Assembly: GCA_040902535.1 (NCBI GenBank)
Contig: JBBDXD010000003.1
Location: 94,118-158,117, forward strand
Origin: Dehalococcoidia bacterium
GTDB lineage: Bacteria; Chloroflexota; Dehalococcoidia; DSTF01; JACRBR01
Reading direction: 5' to 3'
DNA: 64,000 bases
Shown: piece after piece, positions 26,216-34,696 of the stretch
Numbering within the stretch: position 1 is the first letter of the stretch
How the letters are laid out: each line of letters opens with the position of its first letter
Position numbers and translations under genes: made by a program
The notes under the pieces: model-generated
The model's input: only the letters and a program-made list of their open reading frames with translations
What the model was told of the DNA's origin: nothing
Database searches by the model: none

Positions 26216-27361
26216 TCAGGCGGCACGTGCGACGGCGACGCGCGCCTTGCCGCTGTGCTTCGCTTCGAGCAGCGCCGCGTCGGCGGCGGCTACCGCCGCC
26301 TCGAGCGTCCGCGCCGTCAGCGGGAACACCGCGATGCCCGCGCTGAGCGTGACGCCGCACCGCTCGCGCACGAGTGTCAGGCTGCGCTCTCCCATCGACG
26401 CGGCTTCGCTCGCTGATTGCACGTGCGCCAGCACGATGATCTCGTCGCCGCCGTACCGCGCTACGACGTCTGCATCGCGGAAGCAGTGGCGCAGTTCCGC
26501 GGCGATCGCCACGAGCACGGTATCGGCCTCGAGGTGGCCGCGCGTCTCGTTGATCTGTTTGAAGTTGTCGACGTCGTACATCAGCACGGCCAGCGGACGC
26601 ATCTCCGGCGCCAGGTGCGCGTCGAGCACCTGGCGGAACATGCGGCGGTTCGCCAGTCCCGTGAGCGGGTCAGTCAACGATGCTTCCCGGACCATCGCGC
26701 GCAGCTTGCGGTTGCTCGTGCCGATGATGTCCGCGTTCATCGCGGTGAATACGGCCATGAACGAGATGATGGTCGCCATCGGCCAGCTCACGCCCGCCCG
26801 TCCCGTCACATCGAGCACCGCGAAGCCTGCGACGCAGTTGGCGATGCTCCACACCGCGAATCCGAGCAGGAAGCGCGTGCTGTGAAAGTTCGCCAGCGAC
26901 GGGATGATCAGGAAGTAGCCCGCCCAGATCGGATATTCGGGCCTCGCGAGCGCAACGATGCAGAGCGTGACGATCAGCGTGTCGGTGTACGGCGACATGG
27001 TTTGGTGATACGCGCGCAGCAAGCCGACCCGCACGTACGTGGCGTACATCGCCAGGCTGTAGACGAGGAACGCACCGCCGCTAATTCCCAACCACAGGTC
27101 CGACATCGGCAGCAGTCCGATGGCCGCGAGCACGAGGTAACAGACGGCGATGAGGAGGCGCAGCCCGATGGCGCGCGGCCAGTAACCAGGGTCGACAGCT
27201 TCCTGGAACGGCTCCTGCGTGCCGTGCCGGGACGGGTGCGCCGCCGGGATCTTCGCTGCGCTCTCGATATGCGTATGCGTGGACGGTTCGAGCATGGTAA
27301 TCGTGCCGTCGGCCGTGCTGCCCGCACTGCAGGCTCTATCTGTCAGGATCAGGTTCGGCAT
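26216..27361 (-). CDS. Membrane diguanylate cyclase (GGDEF)
   Basis: A 381-aa inner-membrane enzyme predicted to make cyclic di-GMP from GTP. Residues 64-205 contain about six TM helices acting as sensor region without a named domain. The GGDEF domain starts near 226 (SLTDPLTGLANRR), with substrate Asp in MYDVDNFKQIN, the active-site loop GGDEI at 304-308 (Ile in place of Phe, tolerated in some active enzymes) and an intact inhibitory I-site RDAD at 295-298 five residues before it. Start choice is uncertain: ATG at 27361 or at 27295, neither with a good ribosome site. Confidence 0.87.
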   Translation of the reverse strand: MPNLILTDRACSAGSTADGTITMLEPSTHTHIESAAKIPAAHPSRHGTQEPFQEAVDPGYWPRAIGLRLLIAVCYLVLAAIGLLPMSDLWLGISGGAFLVYSLAMYATYVRVGLLRAYHQTMSPYTDTLIVTLCIVALARPEYPIWAGYFLIIPSLANFHSTRFLLGFAVWSIANCVAGFAVLDVTGRAGVSWPMATIISFMAVFTAMNADIIGTSNRKLRAMVREASLTDPLTGLANRRMFRQVLDAHLAPEMRPLAVLMYDVDNFKQINETRGHLEADTVLVAIAAELRHCFRDADVVARYGGDEIIVLAHVQSASEAASMGERSLTLVRERCGVTLSAGIAVFPLTARTLEAAVAAADAALLEAKHSGKARVAVARAA

Positions 27362-27483
27362 TGAGCGGTGATCGTTTGAGACTCGTTAGTACGTTGATTT
27401 TCGCTTGAACGGCGCGCCAAGGGGCATGAAGATGGGTGCCAGCACCCCCGGCCGGGATGGGCGGATCGGAGGCGAACGCCAGC

Positions 27484-27975
27484 ATGTCTGCTGTCGAAAC
27501 CAGTGAGTCCGTGGCCGCCACGCCACAAGAGTTCTTCGACGCGACGTTAGCGACAAGCCAGATCGCGGGCTACGGGGAGTGGCACCCGGCATTCATCGGC
27601 GCCGGGCTGCGCATCGTGCGCCTGACGGAGGGCGCCGGCACCGCCTTCGAGTTCGCGCTGCAGGGCACCGGTGCGACGGCGCGCGCGGAAGTGCTCGAAT
27701 GCACGCCGGCGCGGTACGTCGCGCGCATGCAGGGCGGAATCTTCGCAGAGGGCACCGTCACGTGGACCGCGGTGCCGCGCGGCGCTTCTTGCACCGTTAC
27801 GTACCGTTTCGACTACCGCGTCCGATATGCCCCGTTCGGCTACGTGATCGACGCGTTCATGGTGCGTCCGCGGCTTCGGCGCCTCGCCCGCGAGCAGGTG
27901 AACGCCTGCAAGCATCGCGCCGAGGAATTCGCCGCGCGGGCGGACGCCGCGCCTGCATCGAGCGACGCGATTTAG
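27484..27975 (+). CDS. SRPBCC (START-like) domain protein
   Basis: A 163-aa small-ligand-binding protein of the polyketide-cyclase/SRPBCC superfamily: a helix-grip fold is suggested by VAATPQEFFDATLATSQIAGYGEWHPAF at the start, alternating strands in the middle (TARAEVLEC, GGIFAEGTVTWTAVP, CTVTYRFDYRVRY) and a long C-terminal helix (RPRLRRLAREQVNACKHRAEEF). Function is not predictable. ATG 27484 with GGAGG upstream is preferred over 27436. It precedes the M16 protease gene by 90 bases. Confidence 0.75.
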   Translation: MSAVETSESVAATPQEFFDATLATSQIAGYGEWHPAFIGAGLRIVRLTEGAGTAFEFALQGTGATARAEVLECTPARYVARMQGGIFAEGTVTWTAVPRGASCTVTYRFDYRVRYAPFGYVIDAFMVRPRLRRLAREQVNACKHRAEEFAARADAAPASSDAI

Positions 27976-28064
27976 CCTCGGCGGCCGCACCACAAGACCC
28001 CCGCTATACTCTTGTATCCAACGTACAATTCAGGGCGCACTCGCCCTCCCGGAAGGATGTCCTC

Positions 28065-29342
28065 TTGCCCATCGAATGGCAGATCTCGCGGCTGGACAAC
28101 GGGCTGCGCGTCGTGACGACGCCGGTGCCGACGGCCCAGTCGGTCAGCGTCAACGTGTTCGTCGGCATCGGCTCGCGCGGCGAGGACCGGCGCACCAACG
28201 GTCTCTCGCACTACATGGAGCACATGCTCTTCAAGGGCACGGAGCGCCGTCCCGACGCGATCATGATCGCCGAGGCGATCGAGGGGGCCGGCGGCGTGCT
28301 CAACGCCTATACCACGCGCGAGTTGACCTGCTACTGGAACCAGGTCCCCTTCGACAAACTCGGTCAGGCGATGGACGTGCTTGCCGACATGTACCGCAAC
28401 TCGAAACTGGAGCAGCAGGAGATCGACCGCGAGCGCACCGTCGTCCAGCAGGAGATCCGTCGCTCGTTCGACCAGCCCGGCGCATGGGCATCGGAGTTGC
28501 TGTCGCGCGCGACGTTTGGCGACCAGCCGATCGGATGGCCGGTCGCCGGTACGCTCGAGACGGTGGAGGCCATGGCTCACGAAGACTTCGTGGAGCACGT
28601 CGCGCAGTATTACGTGCCGTCGAACACCGTCCTCAGCGTCGCCGGTAACACCACGCACGACGAAGTCATGACGCTGACTGAGCAGCTCTACGGCGACATC
28701 CCTGCGGCCGACATCGCGCCGCCGCCGGCCGCCGTGATGCAGTTCGCGCCTGAGCGCGTCGTCGTCGAGAAGCGGGAGATCGCGCAGTGCAACATGGGCA
28801 TCGCGCTGCACGGGGTGGCGCGCCGCGACCCGGAGCGCTACCCGCAGATGGTGATGAACACCGTCCTGGGACGCGGCATGAGTTCGCGCCTGTTCAAGGA
28901 GGTGCGGGAACGTCGCGGCCTGGCGTATTCCGTCGGCTCGGGCATGGCGCGGTACACCGATGTCGGCGTCATGAACGTGTCGGCCGGCGTCACGCTGGAG
29001 CATCTCGAAGAAGCAACGCGCGTCATCCGCGAGCAACTCTTTTTGCTGGCGACCGATCCGGCGCCGGAGGAGGAAGTGACGAAGGCGCGCGACTTCTCTG
29101 TGGGCAACTTTCGCCTCGGGCTCGAGTCGACGATGGCGCTGGCGCAGCGCGCGGGCGAATCGCTGCTGATGAACGGCGAGATCGAGTCGATCGACGATGT
29201 CGTGAACGCGATCAACGCCGTGACGCCGTCCGAGGTGCAGCACGTCGCACAGCGGCTCTTCAAGCCGGGCGGCTTCTCGATGGCCGTCGTCGGACCCGGC
29301 GGCGATGCCGACCTCCTGCAGGAGATCCTCGACGCGGCGTGA
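28065..29342 (+). CDS. M16 family zinc metallopeptidase (processing peptidase-like)
   Basis: A 425-aa pitrilysin-family protease, similar in length to YmxG and mitochondrial beta-MPP. The inverted zinc motif HYMEH is at residues 49-53, with the third ligand Glu130 in ERTVVQQEI. RERRGLAYSVGSG in the C-terminal half is the conserved substrate-binding segment. No signal peptide. The TTG at 28065 is chosen because GGAAGGA precedes it and the conserved protein begins here; the frame is open far upstream only as a shadow of the SRPBCC gene. A TACAAT -10-like box is at 28024-28029. Confidence 0.92.
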   Translation: MPIEWQISRLDNGLRVVTTPVPTAQSVSVNVFVGIGSRGEDRRTNGLSHYMEHMLFKGTERRPDAIMIAEAIEGAGGVLNAYTTRELTCYWNQVPFDKLGQAMDVLADMYRNSKLEQQEIDRERTVVQQEIRRSFDQPGAWASELLSRATFGDQPIGWPVAGTLETVEAMAHEDFVEHVAQYYVPSNTVLSVAGNTTHDEVMTLTEQLYGDIPAADIAPPPAAVMQFAPERVVVEKREIAQCNMGIALHGVARRDPERYPQMVMNTVLGRGMSSRLFKEVRERRGLAYSVGSGMARYTDVGVMNVSAGVTLEHLEEATRVIREQLFLLATDPAPEEEVTKARDFSVGNFRLGLESTMALAQRAGESLLMNGEIESIDDVVNAINAVTPSEVQHVAQRLFKPGGFSMAVVGPGGDADLLQEILDAA

Positions 29343-29412
29343 TCTGCTCTGGCGTCCAAAACCGGATGGTTTGCATGCGTCGGCCCTACTACCTTAGGTT
29401 CGGAGGTGGCAC

Positions 29413-30546
29413 ATGAGCACAGTGCTTGACCAAAGGACAACAACCGTACGGACTGCCCACCGCATGACCGTCGACGACGCGCGTTGGCAGGCGGTAGTCG
29501 ACAAGGATCTGAACGCCGACGGCACCTTCGTCGTGGCGGTCCACTCGACGAAGATCTACTGCCGTCCTTCGTGCCCGTCGCGCCTGCCGCGCCGCCACGG
29601 GGTGTCGTTCTTCGCGACAACGGAGATCGCGCGCGATGCGGGCTACCGCGCCTGCCTGCGCTGCCGGCCCGATGCCGGGCCTGAGCGCGACATCCGCGTC
29701 CTCGTGCGGCGCGCCTGCGAATTGCTGGACGACGCAGGCGGCGAGCCTGTGACGCTCGCTGAACTCTCCGCAAGCCTCGGCATCGGCGAGCGCGTTTTGC
29801 ATCGCGCATTCAAGCGTGTGCTGGGTGTCTCTCCGAAGCAGTACGCCGGCTCGCGCCGCGTGTGGCGTCTCAAAGACGGCCTGCGCGCCGGGGGCGGCGT
29901 CACGCGCGTCCTCTACGACGCAGGCTACGGTTCGTCGAGCCGCCTGTACGAAGGCGCCGGCGAACACCTCGGCATGACGCCTGCCACGTACGGCCGCAAG
30001 GGCCGCGGCGCCGAGATCGCCTACAGCATCGTCCCGTCGCCGCTCGGCAGGCTGCTTGTCGCGGCAACCGCGACCGGCGTGTGCTCGATCATCATCGGCG
30101 ACAGCGACGGCGGTCTCGAAGCATCGCTGCACAACGAGTTCAGCGCCGCGAAGACGATCACGCGCGACGACGAGAGCATCGGCGAGTGGGTGGCGAACGT
30201 GCTGGCGCGGCTCGATCGGCCATCACGCCGCCTTGCGTCGAGCCCGCTGCCGATCGATATTCGCGGGACGGCGTTCCAGCGCCTTGTCTGGCAGGAGTTG
30301 ATGCGTGTGCCCGCCGGCACGACCCGCACGTACACGCAGATCGCAGAGGCAGTCGCGCGTCCCACGTCGCGGCGCGCCGTTGCTCGCGCCTGCGCCACGA
30401 ATCCCATCGCGATCGTCGTCCCGTGCCACCGCATCGTCCGTAGCGACGGCGGTCTTGGCGGCTACGCGTACGGTCTCGAGCGCAAGCGCAAGCTCCTGGA
30501 GATCGAACAAAGGCCGCAGGTCGCCATCAGGAAGTCGAATCGCTAG
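29413..30546 (+). CDS. ada: Bifunctional Ada: DNA alkylation regulator and O6-alkylguanine methyltransferase
   Basis: A 377-aa Ada protein with three parts: an N-terminal zinc domain that accepts methyl groups from phosphotriesters (Cys50, Cys54, Cys81, Cys84), an AraC-type helix-turn-helix region (about 95-195), and a C-terminal methyltransferase with the acceptor Cys338 in VVPCHRI and the preceding RAVARACATNP loop. It repairs and activates the alkylation response. GGAGG precedes the ATG at 29413. A Nudix hydrolase gene begins immediately after the stop, so both may be induced together. Confidence 0.93.
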   Translation: MSTVLDQRTTTVRTAHRMTVDDARWQAVVDKDLNADGTFVVAVHSTKIYCRPSCPSRLPRRHGVSFFATTEIARDAGYRACLRCRPDAGPERDIRVLVRRACELLDDAGGEPVTLAELSASLGIGERVLHRAFKRVLGVSPKQYAGSRRVWRLKDGLRAGGGVTRVLYDAGYGSSSRLYEGAGEHLGMTPATYGRKGRGAEIAYSIVPSPLGRLLVAATATGVCSIIIGDSDGGLEASLHNEFSAAKTITRDDESIGEWVANVLARLDRPSRRLASSPLPIDIRGTAFQRLVWQELMRVPAGTTRTYTQIAEAVARPTSRRAVARACATNPIAIVVPCHRIVRSDGGLGGYAYGLERKRKLLEIEQRPQVAIRKSNR

Positions 30547-31017
30547 ATGCAGCGACACTTCACCGTGACGGGCTTCCTCGTCGATGGCGACCGGGCCGCG
30601 CTCCACTGGCACCGCAAGAACGGCATGTGGTTGCCGGCCGGCGGCCACATCGAATCGGATGAAGACCCGGTGCAGGCCGTCGTGCGCGAGGTGCGTGAAG
30701 AGACGGGCATCGATGCAGAAGTCGTATCGCCGACGACTATGTACGCCTTCACCAGGCCCGCCCAACTGCCGCCGCCGATGCTCATCCTCGTCGAGGACAT
30801 CGCCGACGGGCCGCACCAGCACATCGACATGATCTACGCGCTGCGTCCTGTCGTGCCGGGTGCCGCGCTTGCTGCCGGGTTCGTGTGGGTCCCCGAAGAG
30901 CAACTCCGCGCCGGCGAACCGATAGCGCTCGCATCATGCGGCGTCGACACGCCGGTGGCCGAAGACGTGCGCGTGCTCGCGCTGGAAGCGATCACGATCG
31001 TGCGAGAAGCAGGCTAA
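30547..31017 (+). CDS. Nudix hydrolase
   Basis: A 156-aa Nudix enzyme that cleaves a nucleoside diphosphate linked to another moiety. The Nudix box is complete: Gly33, Glu39, then REVREETGI at 47-55 (GX5EX7REUXEEXGU). It directly abuts the Ada gene with no spacer, so a role in clearing damaged nucleotides is plausible but unproven. It ends in a 4-base overlap with the convergent membrane-protein gene. Confidence 0.88.
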   Translation: MQRHFTVTGFLVDGDRAALHWHRKNGMWLPAGGHIESDEDPVQAVVREVREETGIDAEVVSPTTMYAFTRPAQLPPPMLILVEDIADGPHQHIDMIYALRPVVPGAALAAGFVWVPEEQLRAGEPIALASCGVDTPVAEDVRVLALEAITIVREAG

Positions 31018-31763
31018 GCGGCGGTCGCCGCCCGGTCGTCGCTGCGGCGCAGCAACGCGACGAACGCGCTCGAGGTCAGCATCGACGCGAGTCCCGCCGG
31101 CAACCAGGTGTTCCATCCGGACTCGGGACCGAACGCGTACTTCAATGTGCCGCCCGCCAGGAATAGCACCGCCGCGATGCCGAAGAGGTACGCGCCGGTG
31201 ACCAGCGTGCGCCGCGAAGGCCCGCCAAAGGCGTAACGCGCGCCGAGCACGTGCGCACTGGCGATCATCGCGCCCAGCAAGGTCGCCGCGGCGCCAAAGC
31301 CGAACGCGCGCACCACGAAGAAGTCGTCCCACGCTTGCTGACATTCGCTCAAGGCGAAGTCGCGGTTCGAACAGAAACGCGCCGGCGCCTTCCACTGGCC
31401 CTCGGGCCCGTAGAGGAAGTCCGCACCCAGCACCGAATGGACGGGCAGCGTGATCATCGCGGCGAGTCCAATCGTGATCAGCAATGTTGCGAACAGCGTC
31501 GCCGCCGTGAAGTAAAGACGCGCGAAGCGGCGTCCGGCGGTTTCCGGCGGGAACGCCGCCGCGATCTCCTGCGCGCCGCCGAAGCGGGCGATGGCGAGCC
31601 GCGCCGCATCGTCCGGCGCAACGCCCTCATCGACATAACGCTCCCACGACTCCCACAGGTGATCTTCGATCTCCGCGACGATGCGGTCGCGTTCGCGTCC
31701 GTCGGCCTGGAGGGCGCTTCGCAGTTCGTAGAGATATGCGTCGATCAGTTCGTCGGCGCCCAT
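31014..31763 (-). CDS. HAAS-domain membrane protein, partner of PadR
   Basis: A 249-aa protein starting with the permease-prefix/HAAS signature (ELIDAYLYELRSAL ... RIVAEIEDHLWES, residues 4-40, then ARLAIARFGGAQEIAAAF), which in many bacteria is encoded next to a PadR regulator. Four TM helices follow (near 84-106, 148-168, 180-200, 212-232) with two Cys in the loop between. The ATG lies inside the end of the PadR gene (19-base overlap) with AAGGAGAAGG before it. Export, stress or membrane signalling has been proposed for such pairs; nothing specific is visible. Confidence 0.8.
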   Translation of the reverse strand: MGADELIDAYLYELRSALQADGRERDRIVAEIEDHLWESWERYVDEGVAPDDAARLAIARFGGAQEIAAAFPPETAGRRFARLYFTAATLFATLLITIGLAAMITLPVHSVLGADFLYGPEGQWKAPARFCSNRDFALSECQQAWDDFFVVRAFGFGAAATLLGAMIASAHVLGARYAFGGPSRRTLVTGAYLFGIAAVLFLAGGTLKYAFGPESGWNTWLPAGLASMLTSSAFVALLRRSDDRAATAA

Positions 31764-32083
31764 GCCTTCTCCTTCATCACCGAGCGGACCGCGCGCGAAA
31801 ACGCGCTCCACTGCCGCTCGCGCCCGCGTAGTTCGGCGGCGCCCTTCATCGTAATCTCGTACAGACGTCGTTTGCGCGCCGCGGCCGTCGACCAGCGACT
31901 CTCCAAGAGTCCCTGCTTCTCCAGGCGGTGCAGCGCCGGGTACACCGTGCCCTCCGGCAGGTCGAACGCCCCGCCGCTCTGCCTGCGCAGATCCTCGATG
32001 ACCGCGTAGCCATGCGCCGGCGCCCGCGCGACGACCGCAAGGAGCATCATCTCCAGGTTGCCCTTGAGCATGTCTGGATTCAT
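31745..32083 (-). CDS. PadR family transcriptional regulator
   Basis: A 112-aa winged-helix repressor (MLLAVVARAPAHGYAVIEDL and GTVYPALHRLEKQGLLESRW are the PadR DNA-binding core). It lacks the long C-terminal dimerisation arm and ends in a basic stretch, the small-PadR class. It is the first gene of a two-gene operon with the HAAS protein. Its promoter and start codon are covered by an inverted repeat (32081-32103), so autoregulation is likely, and the mRNA appears leaderless. Confidence 0.9.
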   Translation of the reverse strand: MNPDMLKGNLEMMLLAVVARAPAHGYAVIEDLRRQSGGAFDLPEGTVYPALHRLEKQGLLESRWSTAAARKRRLYEITMKGAAELRGRERQWSAFSRAVRSVMKEKAWAPTN

Positions 32084-32103
32084 ACCCAGACAGCCTAGGT
32101 ATG
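32081..32103. promoter_or_regulatory. Inverted repeat, probable PadR operator
   Basis: CATACC (32081-32086) and its exact complement GGTATG (32098-32103) with 11 bases between. It spans the padR start codon and -10 box; binding there would block transcription of the PadR/HAAS operon. PadR operators are often imperfect palindromes of this kind near their own promoter. Confidence 0.55.
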
Positions 32104-32120
32104 TGAGGCGCGGCTGTCAA
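32092..32120 (-). promoter_or_regulatory. PadR operon promoter, apparently leaderless
   Basis: TTGACA (32120-32115), 17-base spacer, TAGGCT (32097-32092) on the minus strand. Only eight bases separate the -10 box from the ATG at 32083, so transcription would start at or next to the start codon. Confidence 0.65.
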
Positions 32121-32195
32121 GCGCTGCAACAGAACCGATACCTTCCTGCGGCGAACCTCGTGAGAGTCGTCGCTGCTCTCCGCCTAAGGTGGGTT

Positions 32196-33242
32196 GTGAG
32201 CATTCTTCCGTTCAGTTCGAACGACGGAGCCGCATCACGGCGCGTCGTCGTCATCACCGGCGCGTCCGCCGGCGTCGGGCGTGCCTGCGTCCGCCTGTTT
32301 GCCGATGACGGCTGCGACGTCGGCCTGCTCGCCCGGGACGGCGGGCGCCTCGAAGCGGCGAAGCGCGAGGTCGAGGCGTGCGGCGGCCGCGCTTCGATCT
32401 TCGCGGGCGATGTTGCCGATACGCAGGCGGTGGAGGACGCAGCGGAGCACTTTGAGCGCGAGTTGGGGCCGATCGACGTCTGGGTCAACAACGCGATGAC
32501 GTCGGTCTTCTCGCCGGCGCTCGAAATGACACCGGAAGAGTATCGACGCGTGACCGAAGTAACGTACCTGGGCTACGTTTACGGGACGCTCGCCGCCCTG
32601 CGTCGGATGGCGCCCCGGGACCGCGGCACGATCGTGCAGGTCGGGTCAGCGCTGGCCTATCGCGGCATTCCGCTTCAGTCGGCGTACTGCGGTGCAAAGC
32701 ACGCCATCCAGGGCTTCACCGAGTCGGTGCGTTCCGAGCTCTACCACGACCACAGCGCCGTCTGGATCACGAGCGTGCAGATGCCGGCGCTGAACACGCC
32801 CCAGTTCTCGTGGGTGCGCAGCCGCCTTCCGCGCAAGGCGCAGCCCGTGCCGCCGATCTATCAGCCGGAGGTGGCCGCGCGTGCCATCGTCTGGGCCTCG
32901 AAGCACCGCCGTCGCGAAGTCGTGCCCGCCTGGTCGGTGCTCAAGGTCATCGTCGCCAACCGCATCATGCCGGGCGTCCTCGACCGGCTCGCGGCCAGCG
33001 CGTACGAATCGCAGCAGTACGACGGCGCAGCCGATCCCGATCGTGTCGATAACCTCTTCGAAACCGTGCCCGGCAACTATGCGGCGCACGGCGACTTCGA
33101 TGCGCGCGCCAGCGACACGAGCACGCTGCTCGTGCTGGAGATGCACCGAAACAACATCGCCGTCGCGGGCGCCGTCGGCGTCATCGGCCTGGCCGCTGCG
33201 CTGCTCGCGCGTCGCGCCTCATGCGGGGAGAAACCACGATGA
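32196..33242 (+). CDS. Short-chain dehydrogenase/reductase with C-terminal TM segment
   Basis: A 348-aa SDR oxidoreductase. The NAD(P) motif TGASAGVG is at 21-28, NNA at 98-100, and the catalytic Ser151, Tyr164 and Lys168 (SAYCGAKHA) are intact. A C-terminal extension of about 90 residues ends in a hydrophobic helix (IAVAGAVGVIGLAAALLARRAS), unusual for classic SDRs and suggesting membrane attachment. GTG 32196 follows AAGGTGG. Its stop overlaps the next start (ATGA), beginning a four-gene coupled group. Substrate unknown. Confidence 0.85.
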   Translation: MSILPFSSNDGAASRRVVVITGASAGVGRACVRLFADDGCDVGLLARDGGRLEAAKREVEACGGRASIFAGDVADTQAVEDAAEHFERELGPIDVWVNNAMTSVFSPALEMTPEEYRRVTEVTYLGYVYGTLAALRRMAPRDRGTIVQVGSALAYRGIPLQSAYCGAKHAIQGFTESVRSELYHDHSAVWITSVQMPALNTPQFSWVRSRLPRKAQPVPPIYQPEVAARAIVWASKHRRREVVPAWSVLKVIVANRIMPGVLDRLAASAYESQQYDGAADPDRVDNLFETVPGNYAAHGDFDARASDTSTLLVLEMHRNNIAVAGAVGVIGLAAALLARRASCGEKPR

Positions 33243-33715
33243 GCCTTATTGCGCCCATGATCGCCGGTAGCGTCAGCGGCCTCGTCGCCACGGCGCCGAT
33301 GACGCTCGCGATGGCCGTGCTGCACGGCCGCTCGCCGTGGAATGCGCGCGATCCCCTGCCGCCGCGCGAGATCACCGAAGAACTCGCCGAACGCACCGGA
33401 CTCGCCGAATCCATGGACGAAAGGGAAGTCCGCGCGGTGACGACCGCGAATCACTTCGCGTACGGCGCAGCCACCGGATCGTTGTACGGCGTGCTTGCCG
33501 ACCGTGTCGCCGTCCCGCGCGTCGTCTCAGGCTTGCTGTTCGCCTTGAGCGTCTGGACGATCAGCTATATGGGCTGGTTGCCGGCATTGCGCATCATGCC
33601 GCCCGCGACCCAGCAGCCTGCCGACCGCAATGCCGTCATGATCGCCGCGCACGTCGTCTGGGGCATATCGATGGGCCTCGTGCTCTCCGCGATCCGCCGC
33701 GACCGCAACGCATGA
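33239..33715 (+). CDS. DUF1440/YagU-like membrane protein
   Basis: A 158-aa protein with about four hydrophobic stretches (near 5-25, 80-100, 105-125, 138-155) and the family-like text ANHFAYGAATGSLYGVL and HVVWGISMGLVL. YagU of E. coli is linked to acid resistance, but function here is open. It overlaps the SDR stop and the VKOR-like start by four bases each, so the three are translationally coupled. Confidence 0.75.
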   Translation: MSLIAPMIAGSVSGLVATAPMTLAMAVLHGRSPWNARDPLPPREITEELAERTGLAESMDEREVRAVTTANHFAYGAATGSLYGVLADRVAVPRVVSGLLFALSVWTISYMGWLPALRIMPPATQQPADRNAVMIAAHVVWGISMGLVLSAIRRDRNA

Positions 33716-34269
33716 CGGCCGCCACCGATGCGGCGGCGCACTCCGCCGTACCTCCGGGCTGGGATACCAATCCATCCTCCTGGTCGCAGCGTTTGCCGAT
33801 CGCCGCGATCGCCTTCGCCGGATTTCTCATCGCCGGCTATCTTTCGCTCTGCCAACTCGAGGTTGTCGACGATGTGTGGGAACCGTTCTTCGGCGAAGGC
33901 AGCAGCGAGATCCTGAACTCGCGCGTGTCCCGCGCCTTGCCCGTCCCCGACGCCGCGCTCGGCGCGTTCGGCTACCTGGTCGATGTCGTTTCAGGCGTCG
34001 TCGGTGGCACACAACGCTGGCGCAAGATGCCTTGGATCGTCGTGCTGTTCGGCGTCGCCGTCGGGCCGCTGGGCGTCGTAAGCGTCATGCTCGTCGTGTT
34101 CCAACCAGTGCTTTTCGACGCGTGGTGCACGCTCTGCCTGGCTTCCGCCGCGGCCTCGCTGATCATGATCGGTCCGGCGATGGACGAGGTGCTGGCGAGC
34201 CTGCAATATCTTCGACGCGAGCGCGATCGTGGAGCCTCGGTGTGGCGTCGATTCTGGGGGCTGAGTTGA
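33712..34269 (+). CDS. Vitamin K epoxide reductase-like protein without shuttle cysteines
   Basis: A 185-aa VKOR-family membrane protein. The membrane-embedded redox motif WCTLC (Cys139, Cys142) is present, and the Ser-rich ILNSRVSRALPV loop matches the family. In VKOR enzymes a first pair of loop cysteines relays electrons; here the corresponding stretch VDDVWEPFFGEGSSEILNS has none, and the only other Cys is Cys47 inside the first helix. So a thioredoxin-partner relay or a non-redox role is likely. Four to five TM helices. It is coupled to the DUF1440 gene. Confidence 0.82.
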   Translation: MTAATDAAAHSAVPPGWDTNPSSWSQRLPIAAIAFAGFLIAGYLSLCQLEVVDDVWEPFFGEGSSEILNSRVSRALPVPDAALGAFGYLVDVVSGVVGGTQRWRKMPWIVVLFGVAVGPLGVVSVMLVVFQPVLFDAWCTLCLASAAASLIMIGPAMDEVLASLQYLRRERDRGASVWRRFWGLS

Positions 34270-34282
34270 ATACGGAGGTTCC

Positions 34283-34687
34283 GTGGATCTGCGCGTGACC
34301 TCGGCCTCGTTCTGGATCCAGGCCGTTGCCGTCGCGGTCGGCATCTGGATCACCGTAGCGCCGGCGGTGCTCGATCTCGATGGCGCCGCGCCCACCAACG
34401 GCCACATTGCCGGACCCGTCGTCGTGAGCTTCGCGACGATCGCGCTGTGGGAATGCCTACGAGGCGTTCGACTCGCGTGCGTGATCATCGGGCTCTGGCT
34501 TGTGCTGGCGCCCTGGCTGCTTCGCTACGACAGCGCGAGCGGCATCGCCAGCGACATGGCATCCGGTCTCCTCCTCACCGTCGCCGTCCTGCTGTCGGGA
34601 AGGACCGTCGCGCGGTTCGGGGGCGGCTGGGCCGCGCTCATCGCACCGCGCGACGACGTGCTACGCCTCCGAGACGAAAAATCGTAA
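34283..34687 (+). CDS. SPW repeat membrane protein
   Basis: A 134-aa protein with four short TM helices and two SPW-type units: FWIQAVAVAVGIWITVAPAVL and LACVIIGLWLVLAPWLLRY. SPW proteins are frequent beside VKOR-like genes; their role is unknown. GTG 34283 with CGGAGG upstream, 13 bases after the VKOR-like stop. It ends nine bases before serS, so serS may be read from the same transcript. Confidence 0.8.
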   Translation: MDLRVTSASFWIQAVAVAVGIWITVAPAVLDLDGAAPTNGHIAGPVVVSFATIALWECLRGVRLACVIIGLWLVLAPWLLRYDSASGIASDMASGLLLTVAVLLSGRTVARFGGGWAALIAPRDDVLRLRDEKS

Positions 34688-34696
34688 TCTTCCGGC

